Below are positions 44,336 through 52,608 of a DNA stretch of 64,000 nucleotides, piece by piece; the stretch's first letter is position 1; every line of letters starts with the position of its first letter. The notes below the pieces were generated by a model. That model was given only the letters and a program-made list of their open reading frames with translations, did not search any database and was not told where the DNA came from. Origin of the DNA: Shimia sp. Alg240-R146 (GTDB lineage: Bacteria > Pseudomonadota > Alphaproteobacteria > Rhodobacterales > Rhodobacteraceae); NCBI RefSeq assembly GCF_947331465.1, contig NZ_CAMZOK010000001.1:1836636-1900635 (forward strand), in the 5' to 3' direction. Position numbers and translations under genes: made by a program.

Positions 44336-45532
44336 ATGACGCTGAGGCGAGCGAACAGGACATTCCTTTTGACCGAGACAACCGAACAAATCACTTCGGG
44401 CACCCGAAGGCAGCATTGGCGTGCGGTGGCGTCGATGTTTGCATTAAATGGCGCGTTGTTCGGCGTCTGGGCCTCGCGCATTCCGGCAATCAAAGACCTG
44501 CATTCGCTGAGCCATTCGCAGCTTGGCGGCTTGCTTTTGCTGCTGGCGGCAGGCGCGATTGTGGCGTTTCCGGTGGCGGGTTGGTTGAGCGATCGGCGCG
44601 GAGCCGCACAGGTGACGCGGATTTTGGGCGTGCTGAATGCGCTTGCGCTGTTTACGTTGGCTGTGGCTCCGGGACCAGTGACGTTGGGGCTGGTTCTTTT
44701 GGCCTTTGGGGCCTTTCACGGCGCGATGGATGTCACCATGAACGGCTGGGCTGCAGAGGTGGAACGCTGGGCCAAGCGCCCCCAAATGTCGACCTATCAC
44801 GCGATGTGGTCGCTGGGCGCCGGGGTGGGCGCGGGCACCGGCTATTTGGCGATCACCTTTGGGTTTGGGCTCTTTATGCATTTCCTGATAGCGGGCGGTG
44901 GTCTGTTGTTTGTGGCGCTGCTGTTTTCGCAGGATGGCTGGGTGTCACCGGTCAACTCGAACGCTCGGGAGTCGGTATTTTCGCTGCCAAAGGGCGTTTT
45001 GATCCTTGTTGGGCTGCTGGCGATGTGTGCGTCGATGGGCGAAGGCGCCATGGCGGATTGGAGCGCGATTTACATGCGTGACGAGATTGGCGTGCGACCT
45101 GAGTGGGCGCCAATCGGGTTTGCGATTTTCTCGGCTGCGATGGTTTTGACGCGGCTGTCGGGGGGCTGGCTGACCCGACTGGCCCCACCACATCAAGTGG
45201 CGCGGGTATGCGGTTTGATTGGCAGTGGCGGTATGGCCTTGGCGATATTAAGCTCGTCCATTTGGGGCACGCTGGTGGGATTTGTGCTTTTTGGCATCGG
45301 GCTTGCGTTGATATTCCCGCTGGCCTTTAGCCGCGCGGCCAACGATCCGGACACGCCGCAGGGACAGGCCTTGGCCGGTGTGGCCACGTTGGGCTATGGC
45401 GGCATTCTGTTGGGGCCGCCCGTGATGGGGTTCATCGCCTCGGCCACATCGTTGACGGTCAGTTTCGCGGTACTGGCTGCGATGGCCCTGATGATCACGG
45501 TGCTGGCGGGTGCGCTAAAAGTACCTGATTGA
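44336..45532 (+). CDS. MFS transporter
   Basis: About 398 residues with twelve predicted membrane helices; MFALNGALFGVWASRIPAIK opens the first, and GWLSDRRGAAQVTRILG is the loop 2-3 motif of the major facilitator superfamily (G-x-x-x-D-R-x-G). TYHAMWSLGAGVGAGTGY is reminiscent of the fucose/YbjJ-type branch. The substrate is unknown. ATG 44336 is close to the GGGGAG site, so the exact start is uncertain. It converges with the desaturase gene, 30 bp between stops. Confidence 0.9.
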   Translation: MTLRRANRTFLLTETTEQITSGTRRQHWRAVASMFALNGALFGVWASRIPAIKDLHSLSHSQLGGLLLLLAAGAIVAFPVAGWLSDRRGAAQVTRILGVLNALALFTLAVAPGPVTLGLVLLAFGAFHGAMDVTMNGWAAEVERWAKRPQMSTYHAMWSLGAGVGAGTGYLAITFGFGLFMHFLIAGGGLLFVALLFSQDGWVSPVNSNARESVFSLPKGVLILVGLLAMCASMGEGAMADWSAIYMRDEIGVRPEWAPIGFAIFSAAMVLTRLSGGWLTRLAPPHQVARVCGLIGSGGMALAILSSSIWGTLVGFVLFGIGLALIFPLAFSRAANDPDTPQGQALAGVATLGYGGILLGPPVMGFIASATSLTVSFAVLAAMALMITVLAGALKVPD

Positions 45533-45562
45533 ATTCTTGCCTGAGCCGCGAAGCCCTCGGTT

Positions 45563-46651
45563 TCAGGTTTTTGCGTTGCCCTCGCATCGGTCAATTTGAT
45601 CCACTTGGTGTATTGCGAGGGTGCGGCTTGCAGTGAAACCACCCCTCACATGATCCCACCACGCGCCAAAATATGAGCGCTCGGCGGTGGCGTGAAACAC
45701 CTCGGGCGCGACGCGGTGTAGCGTGGGCAGGCGAGTCCAAGCCACGTTTGGAAAACTGTGATGCTCGTTGTGATAACCCGTGTTGAACAGCAGCCAATTG
45801 ATGGGGCCGTAGGTGGAGCGTGTCGGGTTTTCCAGATCGTCGCCAGGATGTTCAGACAGGGATTGGCCAAGGTTTGTGATGCCGAGCTTGCCGAGAAAGA
45901 ATGAGAGCGACCAGATATGGTAGAGCAGCGCCCATGGTCCAAGCAGGGCGAGCATCACAAGGTTTGAGATCAGGCTGACCACAATATAGGGGCGCATGTC
46001 GGTGTCGGTTGGATGCGTGCCGGTGAAGCGCGGCATAGGATCGCGGTTGGGACGGCCAGACAGCTTGCGATAAAGGCGCGGCATGATTTGGCCCGCGAGA
46101 AACACCGAACCAAGCGGCAGAGCATGGATAAAGAGCGTCAGGGCCGTGAGCAGAGGTTGCCACGTGGGATGCGCGCGGAACACCGATTGGCGGGCTTGCA
46201 GGGCGCAGATGTCTTCGTGTTCGTAGTCGTTGTCATAATCGCCCACAAAGGGGTGGTGGCTGGTGACGTGTTGATGCTGATAGGTGAGCTGTTTGCCATA
46301 GCTGGTGAGGATGAATTCGAGGCTGAGGTCAAAAGCCAATTTGGGGCCGGCGGCGCGGAAAATCAGCTTGTGGCAGGTTTCGTGGATCAGCGAGCTGGCG
46401 GAATGATACACCAGTTGCCCGATCAAAAATGCGGTGAGGCCGATGACCCATAAGGGTTGCCCCGACACCAGCCACGCGATGCCCCAATGCACGGCCAACA
46501 GGATCGGCAGTGCCAGTGCGGTGAGCGGCTGTGGACCGGCGAGGTCGGCCAGTTCCGGATGGGCCGCCAGAGCCTCTTTGCGCATCTCGTTGTGGCGACG
46601 GGATTGGGGCGAGATGCCGGAGGGTCGGGGCGTGTCTAGGGATGCGGTCAT
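45563..46651 (-). CDS. Membrane fatty-acid/sphingolipid-type desaturase
   Basis: 362 residues with the three histidine boxes of membrane di-iron desaturases: HETCH, HQHVTSHH and NEHHSFP, and several hydrophobic segments (LALPILLAVHWGIAWLV, VIGLTAFLIGQLVYH, ISNLVMLALLGPWALLYHIW). The NEHH(S/D)FP box and the TYGPINWLLFNTGYHNEHHSF region resemble the sphingolipid delta-4 desaturase (DEGS) branch more than the acyl-CoA type. The substrate in this bacterium is inferred to be a membrane lipid chain. Its promoter faces the dctP regulatory region. Confidence 0.88.
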   Translation of the reverse strand: MTASLDTPRPSGISPQSRRHNEMRKEALAAHPELADLAGPQPLTALALPILLAVHWGIAWLVSGQPLWVIGLTAFLIGQLVYHSASSLIHETCHKLIFRAAGPKLAFDLSLEFILTSYGKQLTYQHQHVTSHHPFVGDYDNDYEHEDICALQARQSVFRAHPTWQPLLTALTLFIHALPLGSVFLAGQIMPRLYRKLSGRPNRDPMPRFTGTHPTDTDMRPYIVVSLISNLVMLALLGPWALLYHIWSLSFFLGKLGITNLGQSLSEHPGDDLENPTRSTYGPINWLLFNTGYHNEHHSFPNVAWTRLPTLHRVAPEVFHATAERSYFGAWWDHVRGGFTASRTLAIHQVDQIDRCEGNAKT

Positions 46652-46766
46652 TGGGTCATTTCAAACAGAGCATAAAGAACAGCCCCCAGAGTAGCGACAT
46701 GCCGAGGGTGGTCAATGCGGCGATTCGAAGTTGGGGTAGTGATGGGTTAACTCTTAGGGAGCCCGG

Positions 46767-46786
46767 TTGTGCGAATTTTCGCACAA
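46767..46786. promoter_or_regulatory. DctD-like operator, site 1
   Basis: TTGTGCGAATTTTCGCACAA, two perfect 9-bp arms around TT, immediately overlapped by the 12-bp palindrome GCACAATTGTGC (46781-46792). The core resembles, from memory, rhizobial DctD sites of the type TGTGCGGAAATCCGCACA. It is 225 bp upstream of dctP. Confidence 0.75.
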
Positions 46787-46800
46787 TTGTGCAGCAGGAC

Positions 46801-46818
46801 CGTGCGGGAATTCGCACA
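46801..46818. promoter_or_regulatory. DctD-like operator, site 2
   Basis: CGTGCGGGAATTCGCACA with arms GTGCG/CGCAC matches the remembered DctD consensus at 15 of 18 positions. Its centre is 33 bp (about three helical turns) from that of site 1, so two dimers would bind the same face of the helix. Confidence 0.75.
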
Positions 46819-47011
46819 TGGCGGTGGGAATTGATTTTGATCGACTTTCAAAATGTACGTCAACTACATGAAATAGTGTGATTAAAATCCAAATTAGGGA
46901 GGCAGGTAACAAAATGTTGAGCGGTGCAGGAGAGGTTGTCACTCTTTGCTCACACGGCGCTGGGAGGCGTCTGACTGTTTTTGACTACCGACACTCTGGG
47001 AGGAGACATCC

Positions 47012-48016
47012 ATGAAATTCCTGACCACCGCCGCCACAGCGATGGCGCTGACTGTAACCGGTGCGGGCATTGCCGCAGCAGGTTGTGACGATGGCGAAAT
47101 CGTCGTTAAGTTCAGCCACGTAACCAACACCGACAAGCACCCAAAGGGTATTGCCGCGACGCTTTTGGAGCAGCGTATCAACGACGAGATGAACGGCACT
47201 ATGTGCTTGGAAGTCTTCCCGAACTCGACGCTTTATAACGACAACAAAGTGCTGGAAGCGATGCTGCAAGGCGACGTTCAGCTGGCCGCACCGTCGCTGT
47301 CGAAGTTTGAGAAGTTCACCAAACAGTTCCGTATCTTTGACCTTCCATTCATGTTCAAAGACGTGAACGCGGTTGACGCATTCCAAGCATCTGACGCGGG
47401 TCAGGGCCTGCTGGACAGCATGCAGCGCCGCGGCCTGCAAGGTCTGGCGTACTGGCACAATGGCATGAAGCAGATGTCGGCGAACGTGCCGCTGGTTTCG
47501 CCAACGGATGCCAACGGTTTGAAATTCCGTGTGCAGTCTTCGGACGTGCTTGTGGCCCAGATGGAAGCCATCGGTGGTTCGCCTCAGAAAATGGCGTTCT
47601 CCGAAGTTTATGGCGCTCTGCAGCAGGGCGTTGTGGATGGGCAGGAAAACACCTGGTCCAACATCTACGGCAAGAAGTTCTTTGAAGTTCAGGACGGCGT
47701 GACCGAAACCAACCACGGCATCATCGACTATCTGGTGGTGACTTCGGTGGATTGGCTCGACAGCCTTGATCCGGCAACCCGCGATCAGTTCCTGACCATC
47801 CTTGGTGAAGTGACCGAGATGCGGAACAAAGAATCCACCGCAGTCAACGAAGCGGCCAAAGCGTCGATCGTAGAAGCGGGCGGCACAATCCGCACACTGG
47901 ACGCCACACAGCGTCAGGAGTGGGTCGATACTATGATGCCGGTTTGGGACAAGTTCTCAAAAGACGTGGGTCAGGAAAACATCGACGCGGCGCAATCGAT
48001 CAACGCGAAGATGTAA
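47012..48016 (+). CDS. dctP: TRAP transporter solute-binding protein, C4-dicarboxylate type
   Basis: 334 residues: a signal peptide (TAATAMALTVTGAGIAAAG) and a DctP-type periplasmic binding protein with HVTNTDKHPKGIAA at the start, the carboxylate-binding arginine in GLKFRVQSSDVL and QGVVDGQENTWSNIYGKKFFEVQ in the second lobe. It captures succinate, malate or fumarate for the DctQM permease. GGGAGGAGACATCC precedes the ATG. The nearby dctBD pair and the two DctD-like operators support C4-dicarboxylate specificity. Confidence 0.95.
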   Translation: MKFLTTAATAMALTVTGAGIAAAGCDDGEIVVKFSHVTNTDKHPKGIAATLLEQRINDEMNGTMCLEVFPNSTLYNDNKVLEAMLQGDVQLAAPSLSKFEKFTKQFRIFDLPFMFKDVNAVDAFQASDAGQGLLDSMQRRGLQGLAYWHNGMKQMSANVPLVSPTDANGLKFRVQSSDVLVAQMEAIGGSPQKMAFSEVYGALQQGVVDGQENTWSNIYGKKFFEVQDGVTETNHGIIDYLVVTSVDWLDSLDPATRDQFLTILGEVTEMRNKESTAVNEAAKASIVEAGGTIRTLDATQRQEWVDTMMPVWDKFSKDVGQENIDAAQSINAKM

Positions 48017-48050
48017 GGCCAATTGGCTGATATTTAACTGAAAATCGGAG

Positions 48051-48080
48051 CGGGCGCGCCGCGGAAGGCGCGCCCGTTTT
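48051..48080 (+). terminator. Attenuating hairpin between dctP and dctQ
   Basis: A perfect 10-bp G/C stem CGGGCGCGCC / GGCGCGCCCG with loop GCGGAA, followed by TTTT, lies 34 bp after the dctP stop and 26 bp before dctQ. It probably terminates part of the transcripts and stabilises the dctP mRNA 3' end, so that the binding protein exceeds the membrane subunits. Confidence 0.82.
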
Positions 48081-48106
48081 GCAACAAAAAACACGGGATA
48101 CGGGAC

Positions 48107-48772
48107 ATGCAGACCAAGCATAGTTTTGTGGACCGGATCGAAGAAACCATCATTGCGCTTCTTCTGGGGCTGATGACAGCGATCACATTCGCCAACGTCA
48201 TTGCCCGGTTCGGATTCAATTCAAATATTCTCTGGGCGCTGGAGGCGACGGTTTTCCTGTTTGCCTGGCTGGTGCTTTTGGGCGCCTCTTATGCGGTCAA
48301 GAAACACAGCCATCTGGGTGTGGACGCGGTCATCAACATCTTGTCGCCGTCGACCGCACGGCTGGTCGGGCTTTTCTCGGCGGCGTGCTGTTTGGCCTTC
48401 TCGCTGCTGATGCTGAAGGGCGCTTATGACTATTGGGCGGTTTTTGCGGATCTGCCGCCCACGTCGGGCCGGTGGTTCCCGACCGGTTTTGCCGACAAAT
48501 TCCGCAGCCAGTCGTTTTATGAAGTGCAGGACATTCCGATGGTCGGGATGTTCAAATTCCTCGAAGACATGATCAACTACGGCGATGAATACGAAAAACT
48601 GCCCAAGGTGGTGCCGTATATCGTGTTGCCGGTGTCGATGGCGCTGTTGGTCTATCGGTTCGTTCAGGCGTCGATTGCCATCTGGCGCGGTGAAACAGAC
48701 CGGTTGGTGGCAAGCCACGAGGTCGAAGACGAAATCGAAGAAGTTCGGGCCTTGCAGGGGGAGCATGACTGA
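48107..48772 (+). CDS. dctQ: TRAP transporter small permease subunit
   Basis: 221 residues with four membrane helices; ETIIALLLGLMTAITFANVIARF (helix 1) and LEATVFLFAWLVLLGASYAVKKHSHLGVDAVI (helix 2 with the conserved loop) are typical of DctQ. A longer than usual loop of about 60 residues separates helices 3 and 4. It forms the membrane complex with DctM and the Na+/H+-driven transporter. Its TGA overlaps the dctM ATG by one base (TGATG). Confidence 0.94.
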   Translation: MQTKHSFVDRIEETIIALLLGLMTAITFANVIARFGFNSNILWALEATVFLFAWLVLLGASYAVKKHSHLGVDAVINILSPSTARLVGLFSAACCLAFSLLMLKGAYDYWAVFADLPPTSGRWFPTGFADKFRSQSFYEVQDIPMVGMFKFLEDMINYGDEYEKLPKVVPYIVLPVSMALLVYRFVQASIAIWRGETDRLVASHEVEDEIEEVRALQGEHD

Positions 48773-50151
48773 TGGAAGTGGTACTTCTCTTTGCGATGGT
48801 GATCGGGCTTTTGTTGATCGGGGTACCGATTGCGGTGAGCCTTGGTCTGAGCTCGGTTCTGTTTTTGCTGTTCTTCTCGGATGCCACACTGGCGTCGGTG
48901 GCGGGCACATTGTTTGAAGCCTTTGAAGGGCATTTCACCCTGCTGGCGATCCCGTTCTTCATTCTGGCCAGTTCGTTCATGACGACAGGCGGTGTGGCGC
49001 GACGGATCATCCGGTTCTCGATTGCTTGCGTGGGGCATTTGCCCGGCGGTCTGGCGATTGCGGGTGTGTTTGCCTGTATGATGTTTGCGGCTCTGTCGGG
49101 GTCATCTCCGGCAACGGTTGTGGCGATTGGCTCGATCGTGATCGCGGGCATGCGGCAGGTGGGGTATACCAAGGAATTCGCAGCAGGCGTGATCTGTAAC
49201 GCGGGTACATTGGGCATCCTGATCCCGCCTTCGATTGTGATGGTGGTTTATGCGGCGGCCGTTGAGGTGTCGGTGGGCCGGATGTTCCTTGCCGGTGTTA
49301 TTCCGGGCCTGTTGGCCGGTTTCATGTTGATGGTGACGATTTACGTGATGGCGAAGGTCAAGAACCTGCCGAAAGGTGAGTGGAAGGGCTTTGGCGAGAT
49401 CGTTGAAAGCGGCATGGACGCGGGCTGGGGCCTGTTCCTGATCGTGATCATTCTGGGCGGCATTTATGGAGGTGTTTTCACGCCAACTGAGGCTGCGGCG
49501 GTAGCTGCGGTCTATGCCTTCCTGATTGCCAGCTTTGTCTACAAGGACATGGGACCGCTGTCGGCAGAGAACAACGATGGTCAGAAGGTGTCTTTGCTGC
49601 GCAAGCCGCAGGCGCTGGTGACGTCGTTCTTCCACGGCGACACCAAACACACGCTTTTTGAAGCGGGCAAGCTGACAGTGACGCTGCTCTTTGTGATCGC
49701 CTGTGCGCTGATCCTGAAGCACGTTTTGACCGAACAGCAGGTTCCGCAGCAAATTGCGGGCGCGATGCTGGATGCGGGCTTTGGCCCTGTCATGTTCCTG
49801 ATCGTGGTGAATGTGATCCTGCTGATCGGCGGGCAATTCATGGAACCGTCAGGGTTGCTGGTGATTGTGGCGCCTTTGGTGTTCCCGATTGCCATTCAGT
49901 TGGGCATTGATCCGATCCACTTGGGCATCATCATGGTGGTGAACATGGAAATCGGAATGATCACTCCGCCTGTGGGGCTCAACTTGTTTGTGACCTCTGG
50001 TGTGGCGGGCATGCCGATGATGGGCGTGGTGCGTGCAGCGCTGCCGTTCCTGGCTGTGCTGTTCGTCTTCCTGATCATGGTGACCTACATTCCGTGGATT
50101 TCCACTGTGTTGCCGAATGCGGTCATGGGGCCGGAGCTTATCACGAAATAG
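48772..50151 (+). CDS. dctM: TRAP transporter large permease subunit
   Basis: 459 residues, slightly longer than the common ~430, with about twelve membrane helices. DctM signatures include FALLAIPFFILASSFMTTGGVARRI, ALSGSSPATVVAIGSIVIAGM, GTLGILIPPSIVMVVYAAAVEVSVGRMFLAGVIPG and EIGMITPPVGLNLFVTSGVAG. A cytoplasmic insert of about 40 polar residues is present in the middle (KDMGPLSAENNDGQKVSLLRKP region). It is the transport channel of the DctPQM system. A terminator follows 50 bp after the stop. Confidence 0.95.
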   Translation: MEVVLLFAMVIGLLLIGVPIAVSLGLSSVLFLLFFSDATLASVAGTLFEAFEGHFTLLAIPFFILASSFMTTGGVARRIIRFSIACVGHLPGGLAIAGVFACMMFAALSGSSPATVVAIGSIVIAGMRQVGYTKEFAAGVICNAGTLGILIPPSIVMVVYAAAVEVSVGRMFLAGVIPGLLAGFMLMVTIYVMAKVKNLPKGEWKGFGEIVESGMDAGWGLFLIVIILGGIYGGVFTPTEAAAVAAVYAFLIASFVYKDMGPLSAENNDGQKVSLLRKPQALVTSFFHGDTKHTLFEAGKLTVTLLFVIACALILKHVLTEQQVPQQIAGAMLDAGFGPVMFLIVVNVILLIGGQFMEPSGLLVIVAPLVFPIAIQLGIDPIHLGIIMVVNMEIGMITPPVGLNLFVTSGVAGMPMMGVVRAALPFLAVLFVFLIMVTYIPWISTVLPNAVMGPELITK

Positions 50152-50202
50152 CGTAATCCAGCGGAGCGCTTACGCGCGCTCTTGTTTAAGAAAACTTCGA
50201 GG

Positions 50203-50228
50203 CGACGTCCCAATCGGGGCGTCGTTTT
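50203..50228 (+). terminator. Terminator of the dctPQM operon
   Basis: CGACGTCCC pairs with GGGGCGTCG (one T-G wobble) around loop AATC, followed by TTTTGCTTTG. It lies 51 bp after dctM. Confidence 0.82.
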
Positions 50229-50309
50229 GCTTTGCGGGGCCGGAGTGTGGCGGCGGCGAGGGGACGCAGGCAGCAATGCGCAGAGCGATTGCCCCTCGTT
50301 TCGATAGGA

Positions 50310-51059
50310 TCAGCTTGCGGCCAGCGCGTCGATGATCGGCTGGAAGTCTGCAGCCTTGAGGCTGGCGCCGCCGACCAGCGCGCCGTCAACGTTGGATACC
50401 GAGAAAATCTCTGTTGCGTTGGTCGGTTTGACGGAGCCGCCATAGAGAACCGGCACGGTGCGGCCAACGCCTTCGCCAAAGCGGCGTTCCAGGCGCATAC
50501 GGATAAAATCATGCACATCGCCGATTTGCGCCAAAGTGGGCACTTTGCCGGTGCCGATGGCCCAGACCGGTTCGTAGGCGACAACGAGATTTTCACCGGT
50601 GGCCGCGTCGGGGATAGAGCCTGCAAGCTGACCGCCGATGATATCGAGTGTGTTGTCGGCCTCGCGTTCGGACAGAGTTTCGCCAACGCAGATCACCGTG
50701 CCGAGGCCGGCGTCCCACGCGGTTTGCGCCTTGGTACGCACGTCTTCGTTGCTTTCGCCGTGATTTTCGCGGCGCTCGGAATGGCCGAGGATCACGTGAC
50801 TGGCGCCTGCATCGATTAGCATGTCGGCCGCAATATCACCTGTGTGAGCACCTGAGGTGGCGGTGTGGCAATCCTGACCGCCAATGTACACAGATGTGTC
50901 GGAGGCGACTTGTGCCGCGCGGGTGATCAACGTCGCGGGCGGGCAGATCAGGATGTCGGTGTTGGCGTCAGCGGGGGCGGCGTTCAGCGCCTCAAGCTCG
51001 GCCAAGGCCGCAGAGGTCCCGTTCATTTTCCAGTTACCGGCAGCCAGTTTGCGACGCAT
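50310..51059 (-). CDS. tpiA: Triose-phosphate isomerase
   Basis: 249 residues, standard length. The catalytic residues are visible: [13 protein letters not shown] (Asn and Lys at the N-terminus), [10 protein letters not shown] (catalytic His) and [16 protein letters not shown] (catalytic Glu and loop 6), then [12 protein letters not shown] for the phosphate-binding Gly motif. It interconverts dihydroxyacetone phosphate and glyceraldehyde 3-phosphate. It is transcribed divergently from the 2OG oxygenase gene. Confidence 0.97.
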   Translation of the reverse strand: MRRKLAAGNWKMNGTSAALAELEALNAAPADANTDILICPPATLITRAAQVASDTSVYIGGQDCHTATSGAHTGDIAADMLIDAGASHVILGHSERRENHGESNEDVRTKAQTAWDAGLGTVICVGETLSEREADNTLDIIGGQLAGSIPDAATGENLVVAYEPVWAIGTGKVPTLAQIGDVHDFIRMRLERRFGEGVGRTVPVLYGGSVKPTNATEIFSVSNVDGALVGGASLKAADFQPIIDALAAS

Positions 51060-51179
51060 GTTTCACCTCATGGAGTTATGATGCGCCTTTTGTCGGAGCT
51101 TGGCTGTGCGACGTCAAGTCCTGCTTGCGCTGATCGAAGGATCATCGCAAGAAAGGCGGCGAATTCTGGAGAGATCAAA

Positions 51180-52091
51180 ATGGTTCCCACATTGGATGCA
51201 ACAGCGATCAAACGCCGCGACCCCGTAGCCCTGAAGGCGTTGTGTAAAGCTGTTGAGGAAGACGGGTTTCTGGTGGTGGAGAACACCGCGATTTCCAAGG
51301 CACGTGTGCTGGAGGTGATTGCGGCCTATCGGGCGTTCTTTCGTTTGCCCGAGGCCGCCAAGGCGGCTGTGGATATGGCGCAGACAGGTGGCAATCGCGG
51401 ATGGGGCGCGTCGGGGTCAGAGCAAGTCGATCCGGACGCGAATCCTGATTACAAACAAGTGTTTGACTGCGGGTTTGAGCTGACGGAAGTGGATCCTGTG
51501 CGCGCCGAAGGCCTGTCGGTCTATGCGGACAATCTGTGGCCGGAGGCACCGGACACTTTCAAGCCAACCGTGCAGGCTTATTACCGCGATGCGCTGGAGG
51601 TCTGTCTGAGCCTGCTGCAAGGCATCGCGGCGGCGATTGGGGAGCCTGAAGGCTACTTTGATGCGGCGTTTAGCCGGCCTATGGCGCTGTTGCGGGGGAA
51701 TTATTATCCGGAGCGGCCGGAGTGGGCGACTGACAAGGATTTTGGCATCGCCGCGCACACGGATTACGGCTGTTTGACGTTGTTGGCCACCGACGGTGTG
51801 CCGGGCCTTGAGGCGCACACGCGGGACGGCGATTGGGTGCCGGTTCAGGCTGCGCCCGGTGCGTTTATCATCAACTTTGGGGAAATGCTGGAGATATGGA
51901 CCGCGGGCAGAGTGCGGGCGACGCCGCATCGGGTGATCGGTTCAAACGAGGAGCGGATTTCGGTGCCGATGTTTTTTAACCCGAACCATGACACCAACGT
52001 GGCCCCAATCGGGTCAGCTGAGGTCGTGCAGGCCGGAGACCATTTGAAGAAACGGTTTGACGAAACCTATCTGCATTTGCAGGCGGGCTAG
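51180..52091 (+). CDS. Isopenicillin-N-synthase-like 2-oxoglutarate/Fe(II) oxygenase
   Basis: 303 residues from ATG 51180 with GGAGAG upstream. The N-terminal DIOX_N domain (EEDGFLVVENTAI...YRAFFRLPEAAK) and the catalytic double-stranded beta-helix domain are present; iron ligands are in AAHTDYGCLTLL (HxD) and ATPHRVIG (distal His), and the 2-oxoglutarate-binding Arg in EERISVPMFFNPNHD. The substrate is unknown. Bacterial homologues are often annotated only as isopenicillin N synthase family; no beta-lactam genes are near. Confidence 0.9.
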   Translation: MVPTLDATAIKRRDPVALKALCKAVEEDGFLVVENTAISKARVLEVIAAYRAFFRLPEAAKAAVDMAQTGGNRGWGASGSEQVDPDANPDYKQVFDCGFELTEVDPVRAEGLSVYADNLWPEAPDTFKPTVQAYYRDALEVCLSLLQGIAAAIGEPEGYFDAAFSRPMALLRGNYYPERPEWATDKDFGIAAHTDYGCLTLLATDGVPGLEAHTRDGDWVPVQAAPGAFIINFGEMLEIWTAGRVRATPHRVIGSNEERISVPMFFNPNHDTNVAPIGSAEVVQAGDHLKKRFDETYLHLQAG

Positions 52092-52093
52092 GG

Positions 52094-52489
52094 TCAATTC
52101 AGCTTGGGAGCGCCGTTGGGATGTTCGGCGGCGAGTTCTTCAACATCTTTGAATTTAATTGATTCCCCGCAGCCGCAAGCATCTTCCACGTTCGGGTTGT
52201 TGAACTTGAAGCCGCTTTCCAGCAGAGACACTTCGTAGTCGATTTCAGTGCCGAATAGGAACATCTGCGCCATTGGGGCGATCATGATCACGGCGTCGTC
52301 TTGTTTGACCACTTCATCATGTTCGTTGGTCTCATCCACGTAGTCCATGGTGTATTCCATGCCCGCGCAGCCGCCCTTCTTTACGCCAATGCGCAGACCG
52401 GAGTGGCCCTTGCTAGCCATCAATTTGGCAATTTGGGCTGCAGCCTTGGGGGTCATGGTGACCGCTTGTTTTCCGGGGATGCCGAACAT
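52094..52489 (-). CDS. A-type Fe-S carrier protein (IscA/ErpA/HesB family)
   Basis: 131 residues from ATG 52489, with AGAGGAAACACC before it. The family cysteines are present: GVKKGGCAGMEY and the C-terminal EDACGCGESIKF (Cys-Gly-Cys). A-type carriers accept Fe-S clusters from a scaffold and deliver them to target proteins. The C-terminus after the CGC motif is about 20 residues longer than in E. coli ErpA. It converges with the 2OG oxygenase (2 bp between stops). Confidence 0.94.
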   Translation of the reverse strand: MFGIPGKQAVTMTPKAAAQIAKLMASKGHSGLRIGVKKGGCAGMEYTMDYVDETNEHDEVVKQDDAVIMIAPMAQMFLFGTEIDYEVSLLESGFKFNNPNVEDACGCGESIKFKDVEELAAEHPNGAPKLN

Positions 52490-52545
52490 GGTGTTTCCTC
52501 TTCGCTTGCAGTCCAAAGTAGGCCGTGGGAGCGGGGGAAACAAGA

Positions 52546-52572
52546 TGGCCCGACGGGATTTCCGCCGGGCCA
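52546..52572 (-). terminator. Terminator of the glycerophosphodiesterase gene
   Basis: TGGCCCG-A-CGG with loop GATTT pairs with CCG-C-CGGGCCA; on the minus strand it is followed by TCTTGTTT. It lies 37 bp beyond the glpQ-like stop. Confidence 0.65.
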
Positions 52573-52608
52573 ACAGGATTGTGACGATGTGCCTTGGGCC
52601 TCGGAGGC

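Larger units (their letters stand above)
46652..47011. other. Divergent regulatory region desaturase / dctP
   Basis: 360 bp without a gene. The left part holds the desaturase promoter (not identified). 46767-46818 carries tandem GTGCG...CGCAC operators, and 46825-46900 is A/T-rich, with several TTGA/TTGAT stretches that could serve as -35 elements of the dctP promoter. I searched for GG-N10-GC of a sigma-54 promoter and found only poor matches. AGGAGACATCC precedes the dctP ATG. Confidence 0.5.

Noticed and set aside
46819..47011. Sigma-54 promoter for dctP
   Set aside because: The best GG-N10-GC-like stretch (around ATGGCGGTGGGAATTGA) lacks the GC dinucleotide and the TTGCA element.
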